NCBI GenBank assembly: GCA_031430695.1
Contig: JANPBZ010000074.1
Coordinates: 13,478 to 77,477 of the forward strand
DNA: 64,000 nt
Origin: JAENVT01 sp031430695
GTDB taxonomy: Bacteria > Actinomycetota > Acidimicrobiia > Acidimicrobiales > Ilumatobacteraceae
Direction of reading: 5' to 3'
In this document: piece by piece, positions 23,282 through 31,681 of the stretch
Layout of the letters: each line of letters starts with the position of its first letter
Numbering within the stretch: position 1 is the first letter of the stretch
Translations under genes and position numbers: made by a program
The notes under the pieces: generated by a model
The model's database searches: none
Seen by the model: only the letters and a program-made list of their open reading frames with translations
What the model was told of the DNA's origin: nothing

Positions 23282-24321
23282 CCGAGTGGCGTTTCATCGA
23301 GGCATTTGCGGCTCACTTCGGCCGCTGCGGCCTGGTCGAGGGCGAAGTCGTCGCGCTGCTCAGTGAATCGCAAAGCCGTCCTGCACTTGTCGAGACAGCA
23401 CGGCTCGCTGCACAGTCGCTCGGTGGTCGCATCTTCGACGTCGTCGTGCCGACACCGGCGTCCGCCCATTCGGTGCCAATCCGCTCTACGGGCGCCTCGC
23501 AAGCAATCGCCCGAAACCCCGCGGTCATCTCGGCGCTGTCGACGGCAGGGTTGGTCATCGACTGCACCGTCGAGGGTTTGCTGCATGCACCGGAACTCGG
23601 CGCGATCCTTGGTGGCGGTGCCCGAGTCCTGATGATCTCCAACGAGCATCCCGACATCTTCGAGCGGCTCGGTTGGGACGACGATCTCCCGCGGCGTGTC
23701 GAGTTGGCCCACGAGCGGTTGGAAGCGGCCAGCGAGATGCACGTGACCAGCGCCGCCGGCACTGACCTCAGGGTGAATCTGGATGGAGCGTTCACCGCGG
23801 GATCCACCGGTCTGACCGCCGGTCCGGGCTCGATCGCTCACTGGCCGGGTGGTCTGGTGATCGCGTTCCCTGCGGCGAACACGGTGAACGGCACGTTGAT
23901 CATGGCTGAGGGCGATCTGAACCTGACGTTCAACCGCGTTGTGGAATCGCCGATCGAACTGACCATCGCCGACGATCACATCACCGAGATCGCCGGCCAT
24001 GGCGTCGATACCCAGCTTTTTCGTTCGTACCTCGCGGCGTTCGGCGATCGGGCGAGCTACGCCACCAGTCACGTCGGCTGGGGCATGAACTCCGCTGCGC
24101 GCTGGGAGTCCGTCGAGTTGTACGACCGCCGTGAGACGTGGGGCACCGAGGCCCGCGCCGTCGCCGGCAACTTTCTGTACTCAACGGGCGCCAACGAGGT
24201 CGCCGGTCGGTTCACGGCCGGCCACTTCGACTTGCCGATGCGGCACTGCACGGTCACACTCGACGGAGTTGTGGTGGTCGAGCGAGGCGAGTTGGTCGCC
24301 GAGTTGCGCAGCCCTCAGTAA
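23278..24321 (+). CDS. NicX-like 2,5-dihydroxypyridine 5,6-dioxygenase (M29 aminopeptidase-like fold)
   Basis: A 347-residue protein of the family that joins 2,5-dihydroxypyridine dioxygenase NicX (350 residues) and M29-like leucyl aminopeptidases. The middle and C-terminal parts follow the NicX layout: SAAGTDLRVNLDG, IAHWPGGLVIAFP, TSHVGWGMNSAARW and AGHFDLPMRHC. NicX binds iron through His265, His318 and Asp320; here His265 sits in SHVGWG and His316/Asp318 in GHFDLP, nearly the same numbering. The expected reaction is oxygen-dependent opening of 2,5-dihydroxypyridine to N-formylmaleamate in the cytosol. Translation is coupled to the alpha/beta hydrolase through ATGA. Maleamate amidase and maleate isomerase genes are absent here, so the end of the pathway would be elsewhere. 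Confidence 0.8.
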   Translation: MTEWRFIEAFAAHFGRCGLVEGEVVALLSESQSRPALVETARLAAQSLGGRIFDVVVPTPASAHSVPIRSTGASQAIARNPAVISALSTAGLVIDCTVEGLLHAPELGAILGGGARVLMISNEHPDIFERLGWDDDLPRRVELAHERLEAASEMHVTSAAGTDLRVNLDGAFTAGSTGLTAGPGSIAHWPGGLVIAFPAANTVNGTLIMAEGDLNLTFNRVVESPIELTIADDHITEIAGHGVDTQLFRSYLAAFGDRASYATSHVGWGMNSAARWESVELYDRRETWGTEARAVAGNFLYSTGANEVAGRFTAGHFDLPMRHCTVTLDGVVVVERGELVAELRSPQ

Positions 24322-24451
24322 GCCGCTATCCGGGAACGGTCTCCAGCCTGTACTGCGCACGCTCCGCCTGCGCCATGTCGGCGATCTCGTCGATCTCCTC
24401 TTTCTGGAAGCGACAGCCGCTTCAACCGCATTTCAACCGTGCGCATGCGGA

Positions 24452-24470
24452 AAGCGTAGACAATACGCTT
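24452..24470. repeat. perfect inverted repeat between the nicX-like gene and the glycosyltransferase run
   Basis: AAGCGTA (24452-24458) and TACGCTT (24464-24470) form a 7-bp stem with a 5-nt loop, 130 bp after the upstream stop and 55 bp before the next start. No T-tract follows. It may be a weak terminator or an operator. The rest of the 203-bp gap (24322-24524) shows only a possible -10 box CATGAT at 24512-24517. Confidence 0.35.
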
Positions 24471-24524
24471 GGCATTGGAAGTCAGTGCGTGCCGACGCGC
24501 AGCCGCGCGGGCATGATTGGGGCC

Positions 24525-25589
24525 GTGCGCGTCGCCTACACACTGGAGCAATGCTGGCACCGGGTGCCTGGTGGCACCGGTGTTGCCGCGATGCGTGTCG
24601 CCGAGTTCATGAGCGAGCAGCGCGACGTGACGCTGATCGGTGTTGCCGGGCGTCATGCGCATGTTCCGAGCGAGCCATGGTCGCCGGCCATACCCATCGC
24701 CCACCTTCCCGTCGGTGGGCCATTGCTCTATGACCTGTGGCTCCGGCGAGGCTGGCCGAAGGTCGAGCGTGCCACGGGGCCGATCGACGTGGCCCATGCG
24801 ACGACGGTGATCCCGTGTGCGACCGACGCTCCGTTGGTGGTGACCGTGCATGACCTGGCCTTCCTGCATGACCCGTCGCAGTTCACCCGACGCGGCAACC
24901 GCATCTTTCGCCTCAGCCTCGATCAGGTTCGTCGTCGAGCCAATCTGGTGCTGTGCAGCAGCCAGGCAACGATGGATGACTGTTTGTCGGCGGGTGTCGA
25001 CGCCGATCGCCTGCGCCTCGTGCCGCTCGGCGTCGATGCCGCCAGGGCAGACGCTGCCGAGACGGCACGAGTCACCGCGTTGTACCGGCTACCCGAGCGC
25101 TATCTGCTGTTCGTCGGAACCGTCGAGCCGCGAAAGAACCTACGCGGCCTGGTCGACGCGGTCTCGCGACTCGAGGATCCGCTTCCGCTGGTCGTGGCCG
25201 GAGCCGCCGGCTGGGGTGACATCGCGGTTCCATCGAGCGGCGACGTCAGATTCATCGGCTTTGTGCCTGCGCCGGACCTCGCCGGCCTGTACGCGGGGGC
25301 TGAGGTGTTCTGCTACCCGAGCGAGCGAGAGGGCTACGGATTGCCGGTGCTCGAAGCCATGGCGCAGGGCACTCCTGTCGTCACCAGTCGCGGCACAGCG
25401 ACCGAGGAGACAGCCGATGGCGCTGCAGTGCTTGTTGACCCGCTGAATCCCGATGACATTGCGCGAGGGATCGCCGAAGCGAGTGAGCATCGCCAAGCGC
25501 TGGCCGCGAAGGGCCTGGATCGCGCCGATCGGGCGACGTGGCGTGAAACAGCACGCCTGACCGCCGACGCGTATCGGGAGCTGTGCTGA
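24525..25589 (+). CDS. glycosyltransferase family 4 (GT-B fold)
   Basis: A 354-residue cytosolic or membrane-associated retaining glycosyltransferase. The C-terminal donor half shows FVGTVEPRKNLRGLVDA near residue 190 and CYPSEREGYGLPVLEAMAQG, the EX7E-type nucleotide-sugar site. The N-terminal half starts RVAYTLEQCWHRVPGGTG. The GTG at 24525 is preceded by CATGAT ending 7 nt upstream; an in-frame ATG at 24513 is an alternative. It heads a tight run of three glycosyltransferases with overlapping ends. The donor is not identifiable, but dTDP-rhamnose and GDP-mannose or a derivative are made nearby. Confidence 0.88.
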   Translation: MRVAYTLEQCWHRVPGGTGVAAMRVAEFMSEQRDVTLIGVAGRHAHVPSEPWSPAIPIAHLPVGGPLLYDLWLRRGWPKVERATGPIDVAHATTVIPCATDAPLVVTVHDLAFLHDPSQFTRRGNRIFRLSLDQVRRRANLVLCSSQATMDDCLSAGVDADRLRLVPLGVDAARADAAETARVTALYRLPERYLLFVGTVEPRKNLRGLVDAVSRLEDPLPLVVAGAAGWGDIAVPSSGDVRFIGFVPAPDLAGLYAGAEVFCYPSEREGYGLPVLEAMAQGTPVVTSRGTATEETADGAAVLVDPLNPDDIARGIAEASEHRQALAAKGLDRADRATWRETARLTADAYRELC

Positions 25590-26692
25590 TGGCCGACCCG
25601 GCAATTGCCGTCAACCTGCTGTGGTGCGTTCCCGGCGACGTCGGGGGATCCGAGGAGTATCTTGTTCGGCAACTCATCGGGTTGGCAGTGGCCGCGCCCT
25701 CCATACAGCCGACGCTGTATGTAGTCGACGGGTTTGTCGAGGCTCATCGCGACCTGGCCGAAACGTTTCCCACGATCGTCGCCTCGTTCGATGGTGCATC
25801 GCGGGCGCGTCGAATCGTTGGTGAGTCGACGTGGTTCCGTCGTCGAGCAGCGTCCGCTGACTTGCGCCACCATGGCGGTGGAGCAGCGCCGCTGGGTGCT
25901 ACTCGCCCCTACATCCTCACGATCCACGATCTGCAGTACCGCACGTACCCCGAGTACTTCAGTCGCACAAAGCGGGCGTACCTGGCCGCGATGATCGGCC
26001 GATCGGTGCGGCGGGCTCGGTTGGTGACCGTGCCCAGCGAGTACGTGCGCAGTTCCGTGATCGAGGCGTACGGGGTTGCGGCACCGAACGTCCAGGTGGT
26101 TCCACACGGATTCGAACCTGACCTGTTGACCGACTTCACCGACGAGGTCGAACTGCGACGCAAGTACGCGTTGGGTGATGGACCCGTGATCGTCTATCCG
26201 GCGGTTACCAACCATCACAAGAATCATCGATTCCTGATCGATCTGCTCGGATCGACATGGCGAGATCCCGACCTTCGGCTGGTGCTGACCGGTGCGGATG
26301 GCACGGCCGATCCTGAGGTGCGGGCAGCAACCGACTCGCGGATTCGTCGTGTCGGGCGGGTTCCGTCCGAAGATCGCAATGGCCTGCTGAAGATGGCCGA
26401 AGCGATGGTCTTCCCGAGCCGGTACGAAGGTTTCGGCGCGCCGTTGATCGAAGCGATGGCTCTCGGTTGTCCCGTCGTCGCCAGCGACTCGACGTGCATT
26501 CCCGATGTCGTCGGTGGTGCTGGTCTCGTGCTGCCGTTGGCGCCCGATGCCTGGTCGGATTCGCTCGACCGGGTGGCGCGCGAACGCGCCACGATGGTCG
26601 CCGCCGGGCTGCAGCGCGCTACCGCGTTCACCGCCCGTGCCTCCGGCGCAGCGTTGGCGGCCGCCTACGCGGCAGCATTGGAACGGTCATGA
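25589..26692 (+). CDS. glycosyltransferase family 4 (GT-B fold)
   Basis: A 367-residue glycosyltransferase, second of the run. The N-terminus has a loop LWCVPGDVGGSEEYLVRQL that matches the acceptor-side Gly-rich turn of GT4 enzymes. The donor site is FPSRYEGFGAPLIEAMALG, followed by CPVVASDST. YPAVTNHHKNHRFLID resembles the mannosyltransferase-type core. The ATG overlaps the preceding stop by one base (TGATG), so the two are translated together. Likely role: adding one sugar to a lipid-linked wall or capsular oligosaccharide; donor and acceptor unknown. Confidence 0.88.
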   Translation: MADPAIAVNLLWCVPGDVGGSEEYLVRQLIGLAVAAPSIQPTLYVVDGFVEAHRDLAETFPTIVASFDGASRARRIVGESTWFRRRAASADLRHHGGGAAPLGATRPYILTIHDLQYRTYPEYFSRTKRAYLAAMIGRSVRRARLVTVPSEYVRSSVIEAYGVAAPNVQVVPHGFEPDLLTDFTDEVELRRKYALGDGPVIVYPAVTNHHKNHRFLIDLLGSTWRDPDLRLVLTGADGTADPEVRAATDSRIRRVGRVPSEDRNGLLKMAEAMVFPSRYEGFGAPLIEAMALGCPVVASDSTCIPDVVGGAGLVLPLAPDAWSDSLDRVARERATMVAAGLQRATAFTARASGAALAAAYAAALERS

Positions 26693-27927
26693 CGAGCGAG
26701 CGGCTCCGGATCGTCGTCCTGTGCCCGCACTTCACTCCGGACAACGCGCCGACCGGCGAGGTGATGACACGGATCGTCACCGAACTCGCCGCACTCGGCC
26801 ACCAACTGCACGTCGTCACCGCGCTCCCGTGGTATCGCAGCCACGCCATCGAACCCGGCTGGGAAGGCAAGTGGATGCGCACAGAGTCCACCGAATGGGG
26901 TTCGATCACCCGGGTCAACCCGTTCCCCGGCAGCGACAAGCGCAACCTTGTGCGACGGGCGATGGGATTCGTCGGCTTCAGTGCGCTCGTCGGGCTGGCT
27001 TCGAGCCGCGGTGGCCGCGTCGACGCGGTCATCGCCATGTCGCCGCCACTGACGATGGGGCTCACGGGATGGGGTACTCACGTGATTCGGCGCGGACCCC
27101 TGATCTTCAACATCCAAGATGTGTTCCCCGATGCAGCGGTCGAGACGGGAACGATCACGAACAGGTGGATCATCGCCGCGGCACGACAACTCGAGCGAGT
27201 CAGCTACAACCGCGCAGCGGCAGTCACGGCGCTCAGTACCGATCTGGGCGACAACATCGCCGCCAAGATGCGACCGTCGCGACGAGATCGCGTGCGGGTG
27301 ATACCCAATTTCGTCGACACCGATGCCATTCGTCCGCACGACCGCATGACCGAACTTCGTCGCGAACTCGGTATCGGCTCCGAGACCGTGGTGCTGTACG
27401 CCGGCAACGTCGGCTTCTCGCAGTCGTTGGAGATGGTTGTCGAGACAGCCAAGGCCCTGCCGTCGCTGACCTTCGTGATCAACGGTGACGGCGCAGCGCG
27501 AGCAGCGCTCTGCGATCTCGCCGACGGGCTCGCCAACGTTCGGTTCTCGGGTTATCAGCCAATGGAACGCTTGCCGGAGGTGTTGGCAACCGGTGACATA
27601 CATCTCGTGCCGCTGAAGGCCGGTCTCGGTCGCGTCAGCGTTCCATCGAAGACGTATTCCATCCTCGCTGCGGGTCGTCCCGTCCTGGCGGCAATCGATC
27701 CGGGAACAGAAGTGCCGCGGATCATCGCCGAGTCGGGCGGGGGGATATGTGTGCCACCCGACGACATCGTGGCGTTCCGGAGTGCGTTGCAACGGCTGGC
27801 TGGCGACCCTGCGGGCCGCCAGCAGATGGCAGTTTCCGGGCGACGATGGGTCGAGCGAGCGGCCTCACCTGCGGTGGTCGCCAGGGCCTACGTCGATCTG
27901 ATCGTCGAGTTGAACCAGGGTCGATGA
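26689..27927 (+). CDS. glycosyltransferase family 4, WbuB-like
   Basis: A 412-residue glycosyltransferase, third of the run, overlapping the previous gene by ATGA. The N-terminal half is of the WbuB/PimB-like type (VVLCPHFTPDNAPTGEVMTR and WEGKWMRTESTEWG). NIQDVFPDAAVETGTI is the typical mid segment, and VPSKTYSILAAGRPVLA is the donor-site loop. WbuB-type enzymes often transfer N-acetylfucosamine or related 6-deoxy sugars in O-antigen pathways, so a deoxysugar transferase is possible but not shown. The transcription unit seems to stop here, since a new -10 box lies before the next gene. Confidence 0.88.
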   Translation: MTSERLRIVVLCPHFTPDNAPTGEVMTRIVTELAALGHQLHVVTALPWYRSHAIEPGWEGKWMRTESTEWGSITRVNPFPGSDKRNLVRRAMGFVGFSALVGLASSRGGRVDAVIAMSPPLTMGLTGWGTHVIRRGPLIFNIQDVFPDAAVETGTITNRWIIAAARQLERVSYNRAAAVTALSTDLGDNIAAKMRPSRRDRVRVIPNFVDTDAIRPHDRMTELRRELGIGSETVVLYAGNVGFSQSLEMVVETAKALPSLTFVINGDGAARAALCDLADGLANVRFSGYQPMERLPEVLATGDIHLVPLKAGLGRVSVPSKTYSILAAGRPVLAAIDPGTEVPRIIAESGGGICVPPDDIVAFRSALQRLAGDPAGRQQMAVSGRRWVERAASPAVVARAYVDLIVELNQGR

Positions 27928-27951
27928 CCCAGTTTTGATCCGGGGAGGCGA

Positions 27952-27957
27952 TAGCCT
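27952..27957 (+). promoter_or_regulatory. -10 box TAGCCT for the His-cluster protein operon
   Basis: TAGCCT ends 9 nt before the GTG at 27967, in a 39-bp gap. No Shine-Dalgarno is positioned before the GTG, so leaderless translation is likely. Confidence 0.55.
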
Positions 27958-27966
27958 CGCATCTTC

Positions 27967-28836
27967 GTGGCTCCGTCATCATCCGCCAAAAAAGTTGCCA
28001 GACTCGCTTCGCGGGGTAAGGGCAAGAGGGTTCGCTTCCAGGGCGGCTCGGTTTTCCCCATCGCCGTGGTGCTCGTCGTGGTGCTTGGTGTGCTGGCGAT
28101 CGTCTACGGCCGCCAGAGCCGCCCCAGCGATGGATCCGGTGTTCCCCGGATCAACGACGGCAACAACGCCGACGCACACTGGCACGCCGCGTTCGGCATC
28201 TACATCTGCGACACCTTCGAGCCCAAGACCGTCGGCACAAAGGAAGAGACCGGGATCGATACGGCCGGCAATCAAGTCTTGCTCAATGACGACTTCAGGC
28301 TTCTCGGCGTGCACAGCCATGGCGATGGCATCATCCACTATCACCCGTACTCCACGAAGGCGTCGGGCAACCGCGCCAAACTCGGCGTCTACCTCACCGT
28401 CTACGACATCAAGCTCAGCGACGACAAGTTGGTCATGCCTGCCGATCAAGGTGGCGAAACCTGGTCGACGGAAGACACGAAGTGCGACGGCAAGGACACT
28501 GTGCTCACCGTCAGGGTGTGGGACGACTTCGCCAACCCGGGCGTGTTTCACGATGTCGTCACCGACTTCAACAACATCCGCATCGTCAATGACGGCATGG
28601 CGTTCGTCGTAGCGTTCGTACCGAAGGGCGCCGATATCCCGCAGCCAGATTGGGCAGCCCAGTTGCCGACGCTTGGTGCTGCCGATGGTGGAGATGTTGT
28701 CGCCACCACCACAACGACCGTCGCCGGGGCTACGACCATCGCTGGGGCAACGACCACGACCGTCACGGGCGCCACGACCACCGAAGCGGTGTCGACCACC
28801 ACCACGGCGCCTGCGACGACCACCACAGGCGGCTGA
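27967..28836 (+). CDS. membrane-anchored His-cluster protein with Thr-rich tail, unknown function
   Basis: A 289-residue protein I cannot assign. A basic cytosolic N-terminus (SSAKKVARLASRGKGKR) is followed by one membrane helix at about 30-48. The outer domain has two histidine clusters: HWHAAFGIYIC (His 71, 73 with Cys 81) and GVHSHGDGIIHYHPY (His 116, 118, 124, 126). Their spacing suggests a metal site, possibly copper, zinc or iron, on the outer face. From about residue 240 the tail is low-complexity Thr/Ala (TTTTTVAGATTIAGATTTTV and onward), like an O-glycosylated stalk. The stop overlaps the ATG of the GDP-mannose pyrophosphorylase gene (TGATG), so it is co-translated with sugar-nucleotide genes. 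GTG start, leaderless pattern. Confidence 0.78.
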   Translation: MAPSSSAKKVARLASRGKGKRVRFQGGSVFPIAVVLVVVLGVLAIVYGRQSRPSDGSGVPRINDGNNADAHWHAAFGIYICDTFEPKTVGTKEETGIDTAGNQVLLNDDFRLLGVHSHGDGIIHYHPYSTKASGNRAKLGVYLTVYDIKLSDDKLVMPADQGGETWSTEDTKCDGKDTVLTVRVWDDFANPGVFHDVVTDFNNIRIVNDGMAFVVAFVPKGADIPQPDWAAQLPTLGAADGGDVVATTTTTVAGATTIAGATTTTVTGATTTEAVSTTTTAPATTTTGG

Positions 28837-29840
28837 TGCGCGCCGTCGTTCTGGTCGGCGGATTCGGTACTCGACTGCGGCCCCTCACCCTGACCACACC
28901 GAAGCCGATGCTTCCCGTCGGGCACGTCCCGATCATCGAACGGCTGGTCGACAACCTCTCGAGGGGAGGGGTCACCGAAGTCACTCTGGCCCTCGGTTTC
29001 AAGCCCGAACCGTTCGTCGAGGCGTTCCCGAGTGGCGAATGCAACGGGGTCGCTCTGCACTACGCAGTCGAACCCGAACCGCTCGATACCGCTGGCGCGA
29101 TCAAGTTCGCGGCCGACTTCAGTGGCATCGGCGACACATTCGTCGTTGCCAATGGTGACGTGCTGACTGATCTCGACATTGCCGCGCTCGTCGACTTCCA
29201 TCGCACGCATTCCGCCGAGGCAACCATCCACTTGATCGGCGTCGAGGATCCGTCGTCGTTCGGAGTCGTCGCCACCGACGAGGACGGACGTGTCGAGCGA
29301 TTCGTCGAGAAGCCTGCACCGGGTACGGCGCCGAGCAATCAGATCAACGGTGGCACCTATGTGCTCGATCCGTCGGTACTGCAGCGCATCCCCGCCGGCC
29401 GCAAGGTCTCGATCGAGCGGGTCACCTTTCCCGAGGTCGTCGCCGGTGGGCGCCTGTTCGCGATGGCGACCGACGATTACTGGATCGACGCCGGCAATCC
29501 TGCGCTGTATCTGCAGGCCAACCTCGACCTGCTCGACGGCACGCGGCGTGACCACCCGTGCATCGGCGTGCACCCCGGTGCCCGTGTCGACTCTTCGGCC
29601 AAGGTCTCGGGCAGCATTGTCGCGCACGAAGCGACGGTTGGAGCCAACGCCACGATCATCGATTCAGTGCTGCTCGGGAGCGCCGTCATCGGGGACGACG
29701 CCGTGGTGGCAAACTCGGTGGTGATGGGCAGGATCGGCGCACGCGCCAACGTCACGCAGAGTGTGTTCGGTCTTCACGGTCGGGCCGCACCGGGCGAGCG
29801 CGTGTCGGGCGAGTACCGACCTTCCCCCGACTCGACGTGA
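28836..29840 (+). CDS. mannose-1-phosphate guanylyltransferase-like nucleotidyltransferase
   Basis: A 334-residue sugar-nucleotide pyrophosphorylase. The N-terminal signature is VVLVGGFGTRLRPLTLTTPK, then LPVGHVPIIERLVDNL. VVANGDVLTDLD is the metal/substrate block, and VEKPAPGTAPSNQINGGTYV is characteristic of the actinobacterial ManC/MpgA-type GDP-mannose enzymes. The C-terminal 80 residues are hexapeptide repeats forming a beta-helix. The reaction would be GTP plus mannose-1-phosphate to GDP-mannose, feeding the gmd product encoded at 32875. Other NDP-hexose synthases are not excluded. It overlaps both neighbours by 1-4 bases. Confidence 0.85.
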   Translation: MRAVVLVGGFGTRLRPLTLTTPKPMLPVGHVPIIERLVDNLSRGGVTEVTLALGFKPEPFVEAFPSGECNGVALHYAVEPEPLDTAGAIKFAADFSGIGDTFVVANGDVLTDLDIAALVDFHRTHSAEATIHLIGVEDPSSFGVVATDEDGRVERFVEKPAPGTAPSNQINGGTYVLDPSVLQRIPAGRKVSIERVTFPEVVAGGRLFAMATDDYWIDAGNPALYLQANLDLLDGTRRDHPCIGVHPGARVDSSAKVSGSIVAHEATVGANATIIDSVLLGSAVIGDDAVVANSVVMGRIGARANVTQSVFGLHGRAAPGERVSGEYRPSPDST

Positions 29841-30733
29841 ACATTCTGGTCGTCGGTGGCGCCGGGTTTCTCGGTTCGCACCTGGTCGATCGTCTCATCG
29901 CGGAGGGCAACACGGTCGACGTCGTCGACGACTTGTCGAGCGGTTCGCTGGCCAACTTGGCTGACGCGCGTGCTGCCGGCGGTGCCTTGAAGATTCACAC
30001 GCTCGACGTACTGGCCGACGAGTTCTCGGCGCTCGCGGCCATTCGTCCGCCAGATGTTGTGTATCACCTGGCATGGCTGTCGCCTGGTCGGGGTGCCGCC
30101 GCGCAGGCAGGCCGCGCCGTGCAGGGCATGGTGGCTGTGCTCGAGGCTGCTCGAATGCAGGGCTCGAAGGTGGTCACCGCCTTGCCGGGCGCAGCGCTCT
30201 ACGGCGATGTGCCGCTGCGCGACCTGCCGATCAAGGAAGGCCACACCTGGAATCCGGTGGGGCTCCACGGGGTCATCGCCAAGGCGGTCGTCGACTTGCT
30301 CAACATGTATCGGGCCGACCACACCGTGGAGTTCACTGCGCTCGCGATGAGCACCGTCTACGGGCCCCGGCAGCGGATGGATGGGGGAGTCGTCGGTTCG
30401 TTCGCCCACGCCTTGCGCAGCGGTACGAGCCCACATGTTCACGGTGATGGGCGACAGACCCGCGACTTCCTGTATGTCGACGACGCCGTCGATGCGCTCG
30501 TTCGAGCGGGGGTTCGCGGCGGTGGACTCGTCGTCAACATCGGCTCCGGGGTCAGTACGTCGATCCGTGAGCTGTGGACGATGATGGCCGGCCCCAGCGC
30601 CAAGGGCCCGATTGTCACGCCGCGACGCCCCAACGACATCACCTGGTTTGCGCTGTCACCCACGCGTGCCCGAATCCACTTGGCCTGGGCACCGTGGACC
30701 GACCTCGGCGTCGGTCTCCGGTCACTGGGCTGA
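29837..30733 (+). CDS. NAD-dependent epimerase/dehydratase-like protein lacking catalytic residues
   Basis: A 298-residue extended short-chain dehydrogenase-fold protein. The Rossmann site is intact: LVVGGAGFLGSHLVDRL at residues 4-20. At the active site, the Ser/Thr of the usual SSxxVYG block is missing (LPGAALYGD, Gly 118), and the YxxxK motif is not formed (VGLHGVIAKAVV, His 144 in place of Tyr with the Lys one residue out of register). FLYVDDAVDAL and the C-terminal sugar-binding part look normal. It may bind NAD and a sugar nucleotide without epimerising it, or use another mechanism. GTG start overlapping the previous stop. Its 3' end overlaps cofD's by 12 bp, tail to tail. Confidence 0.85.
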   Translation: MNILVVGGAGFLGSHLVDRLIAEGNTVDVVDDLSSGSLANLADARAAGGALKIHTLDVLADEFSALAAIRPPDVVYHLAWLSPGRGAAAQAGRAVQGMVAVLEAARMQGSKVVTALPGAALYGDVPLRDLPIKEGHTWNPVGLHGVIAKAVVDLLNMYRADHTVEFTALAMSTVYGPRQRMDGGVVGSFAHALRSGTSPHVHGDGRQTRDFLYVDDAVDALVRAGVRGGGLVVNIGSGVSTSIRELWTMMAGPSAKGPIVTPRRPNDITWFALSPTRARIHLAWAPWTDLGVGLRSLG

Positions 30734-31681
30734 GGCCGCACGAAGCGTGACGCGGGCCAGTTCAGCGCCGATCTCGGGACTGCTCATCACCGATGGCGTG
30801 ATCACTGCATGCATGCCTTCGGCCTCGATCGCCTCGGCGAGGTGCGCATCAACGGGATCGATCACCAGCGTGGCAGCGATGGATGTGTACATCCGGGCGA
30901 CACCGACAACGGATGCCTCGAAGCCGAGCTCGCGCAACATGCGATCAGCCGGACCCTTCAGCGCCGCGCCGCCGACGATCGGTGAGATCGCCACAACCGA
31001 TGATCGCCGCGCCTCGAGGATCTCGTCGACGCCACTGAGAGCGCGGATCGGACCGATCGACACGATGGGATTGGAAGGCGCGATCACGACACGTTCCGCA
31101 GACCTCAGCACGTCGTCGAGCCCAGGCGTCAACTCGGCCTGGGCGGCGCCGTCGAAGCGCACTGCGCTGACTGGCACACTGTGGCGCAACTTGACGAAGT
31201 ACTCCTGAAACGACACATCGCCACCTTCAGCCAGCGTTACCACGGTCGAGACCGTTTGGTTGCTCATGGGAATCAGACGCTGATCGACGTTCCACGCTGC
31301 ACAGATCTCGGTGGTGACCTCGGCAAGCGTGGCGCCCTCTGCGAGTCGCGCCGTGCGATAGAAGTGGGTGGCCAAGTCGCTGTCGCCGAGGTTGAACCAG
31401 GTCGGCGCGGCCGCAGACGATTCGGGTCGCACTGTCGCATAGCGCTGCAGCGCGTCCATTGCTCGCCACGACTCGCCGGCCAACCCCCAGCCGCGATCCC
31501 GATCGATGGCATCGGCCAGCGTGTTCATGACGGTGTCGAGGTCGGGAGAGATGGCGAGCCCGTGAAGTACGGTGTCGTCTCCGGTGTTGACGACACCGAC
31601 GGTGTCGTCCGGCGCGACCACATGAGCGAGTGCGGCCAGGAATCTGGCTGCGCCCACGCCTCCGCACAGGACCGCGATCAT
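30722..31681 (-). CDS. cofD: 2-phospho-L-lactate (or PEP) transferase of F420 synthesis, CofD/FbiA
   Basis: A 319-residue cytosolic enzyme that joins the phospholactyl or phosphoenolpyruvyl nucleotide to Fo, giving F420-0 or dehydro-F420-0. The family start is clear: VLCGGVGAARFLAALAHV at residues 4-21 and VVNTGDDTVLHGL near 34. MSNQTVSTVV and VIAPSNPIVSIGPI are the expected substrate-binding blocks. It is translated by coupling (ATGA) behind a glycosyltransferase gene, an unexpected partner. In mycobacteria cofD (fbiA) is directly followed by fbiB; here the gamma-glutamyl ligase cofE is 31 kb away. Confidence 0.93.
   Translation of the reverse strand: MIAVLCGGVGAARFLAALAHVVAPDDTVGVVNTGDDTVLHGLAISPDLDTVMNTLADAIDRDRGWGLAGESWRAMDALQRYATVRPESSAAAPTWFNLGDSDLATHFYRTARLAEGATLAEVTTEICAAWNVDQRLIPMSNQTVSTVVTLAEGGDVSFQEYFVKLRHSVPVSAVRFDGAAQAELTPGLDDVLRSAERVVIAPSNPIVSIGPIRALSGVDEILEARRSSVVAISPIVGGAALKGPADRMLRELGFEASVVGVARMYTSIAATLVIDPVDAHLAEAIEAEGMHAVITPSVMSSPEIGAELARVTLRAASAQ

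Noticed and set aside
23278..24321. Plain M29 leucyl aminopeptidase
   Set aside because: The overall order of blocks, the length, and His265/His316/Asp318 fit the dihydroxypyridine dioxygenase branch better, and the partner is an alpha/beta hydrolase as for NicX. Kept only as an alternative.
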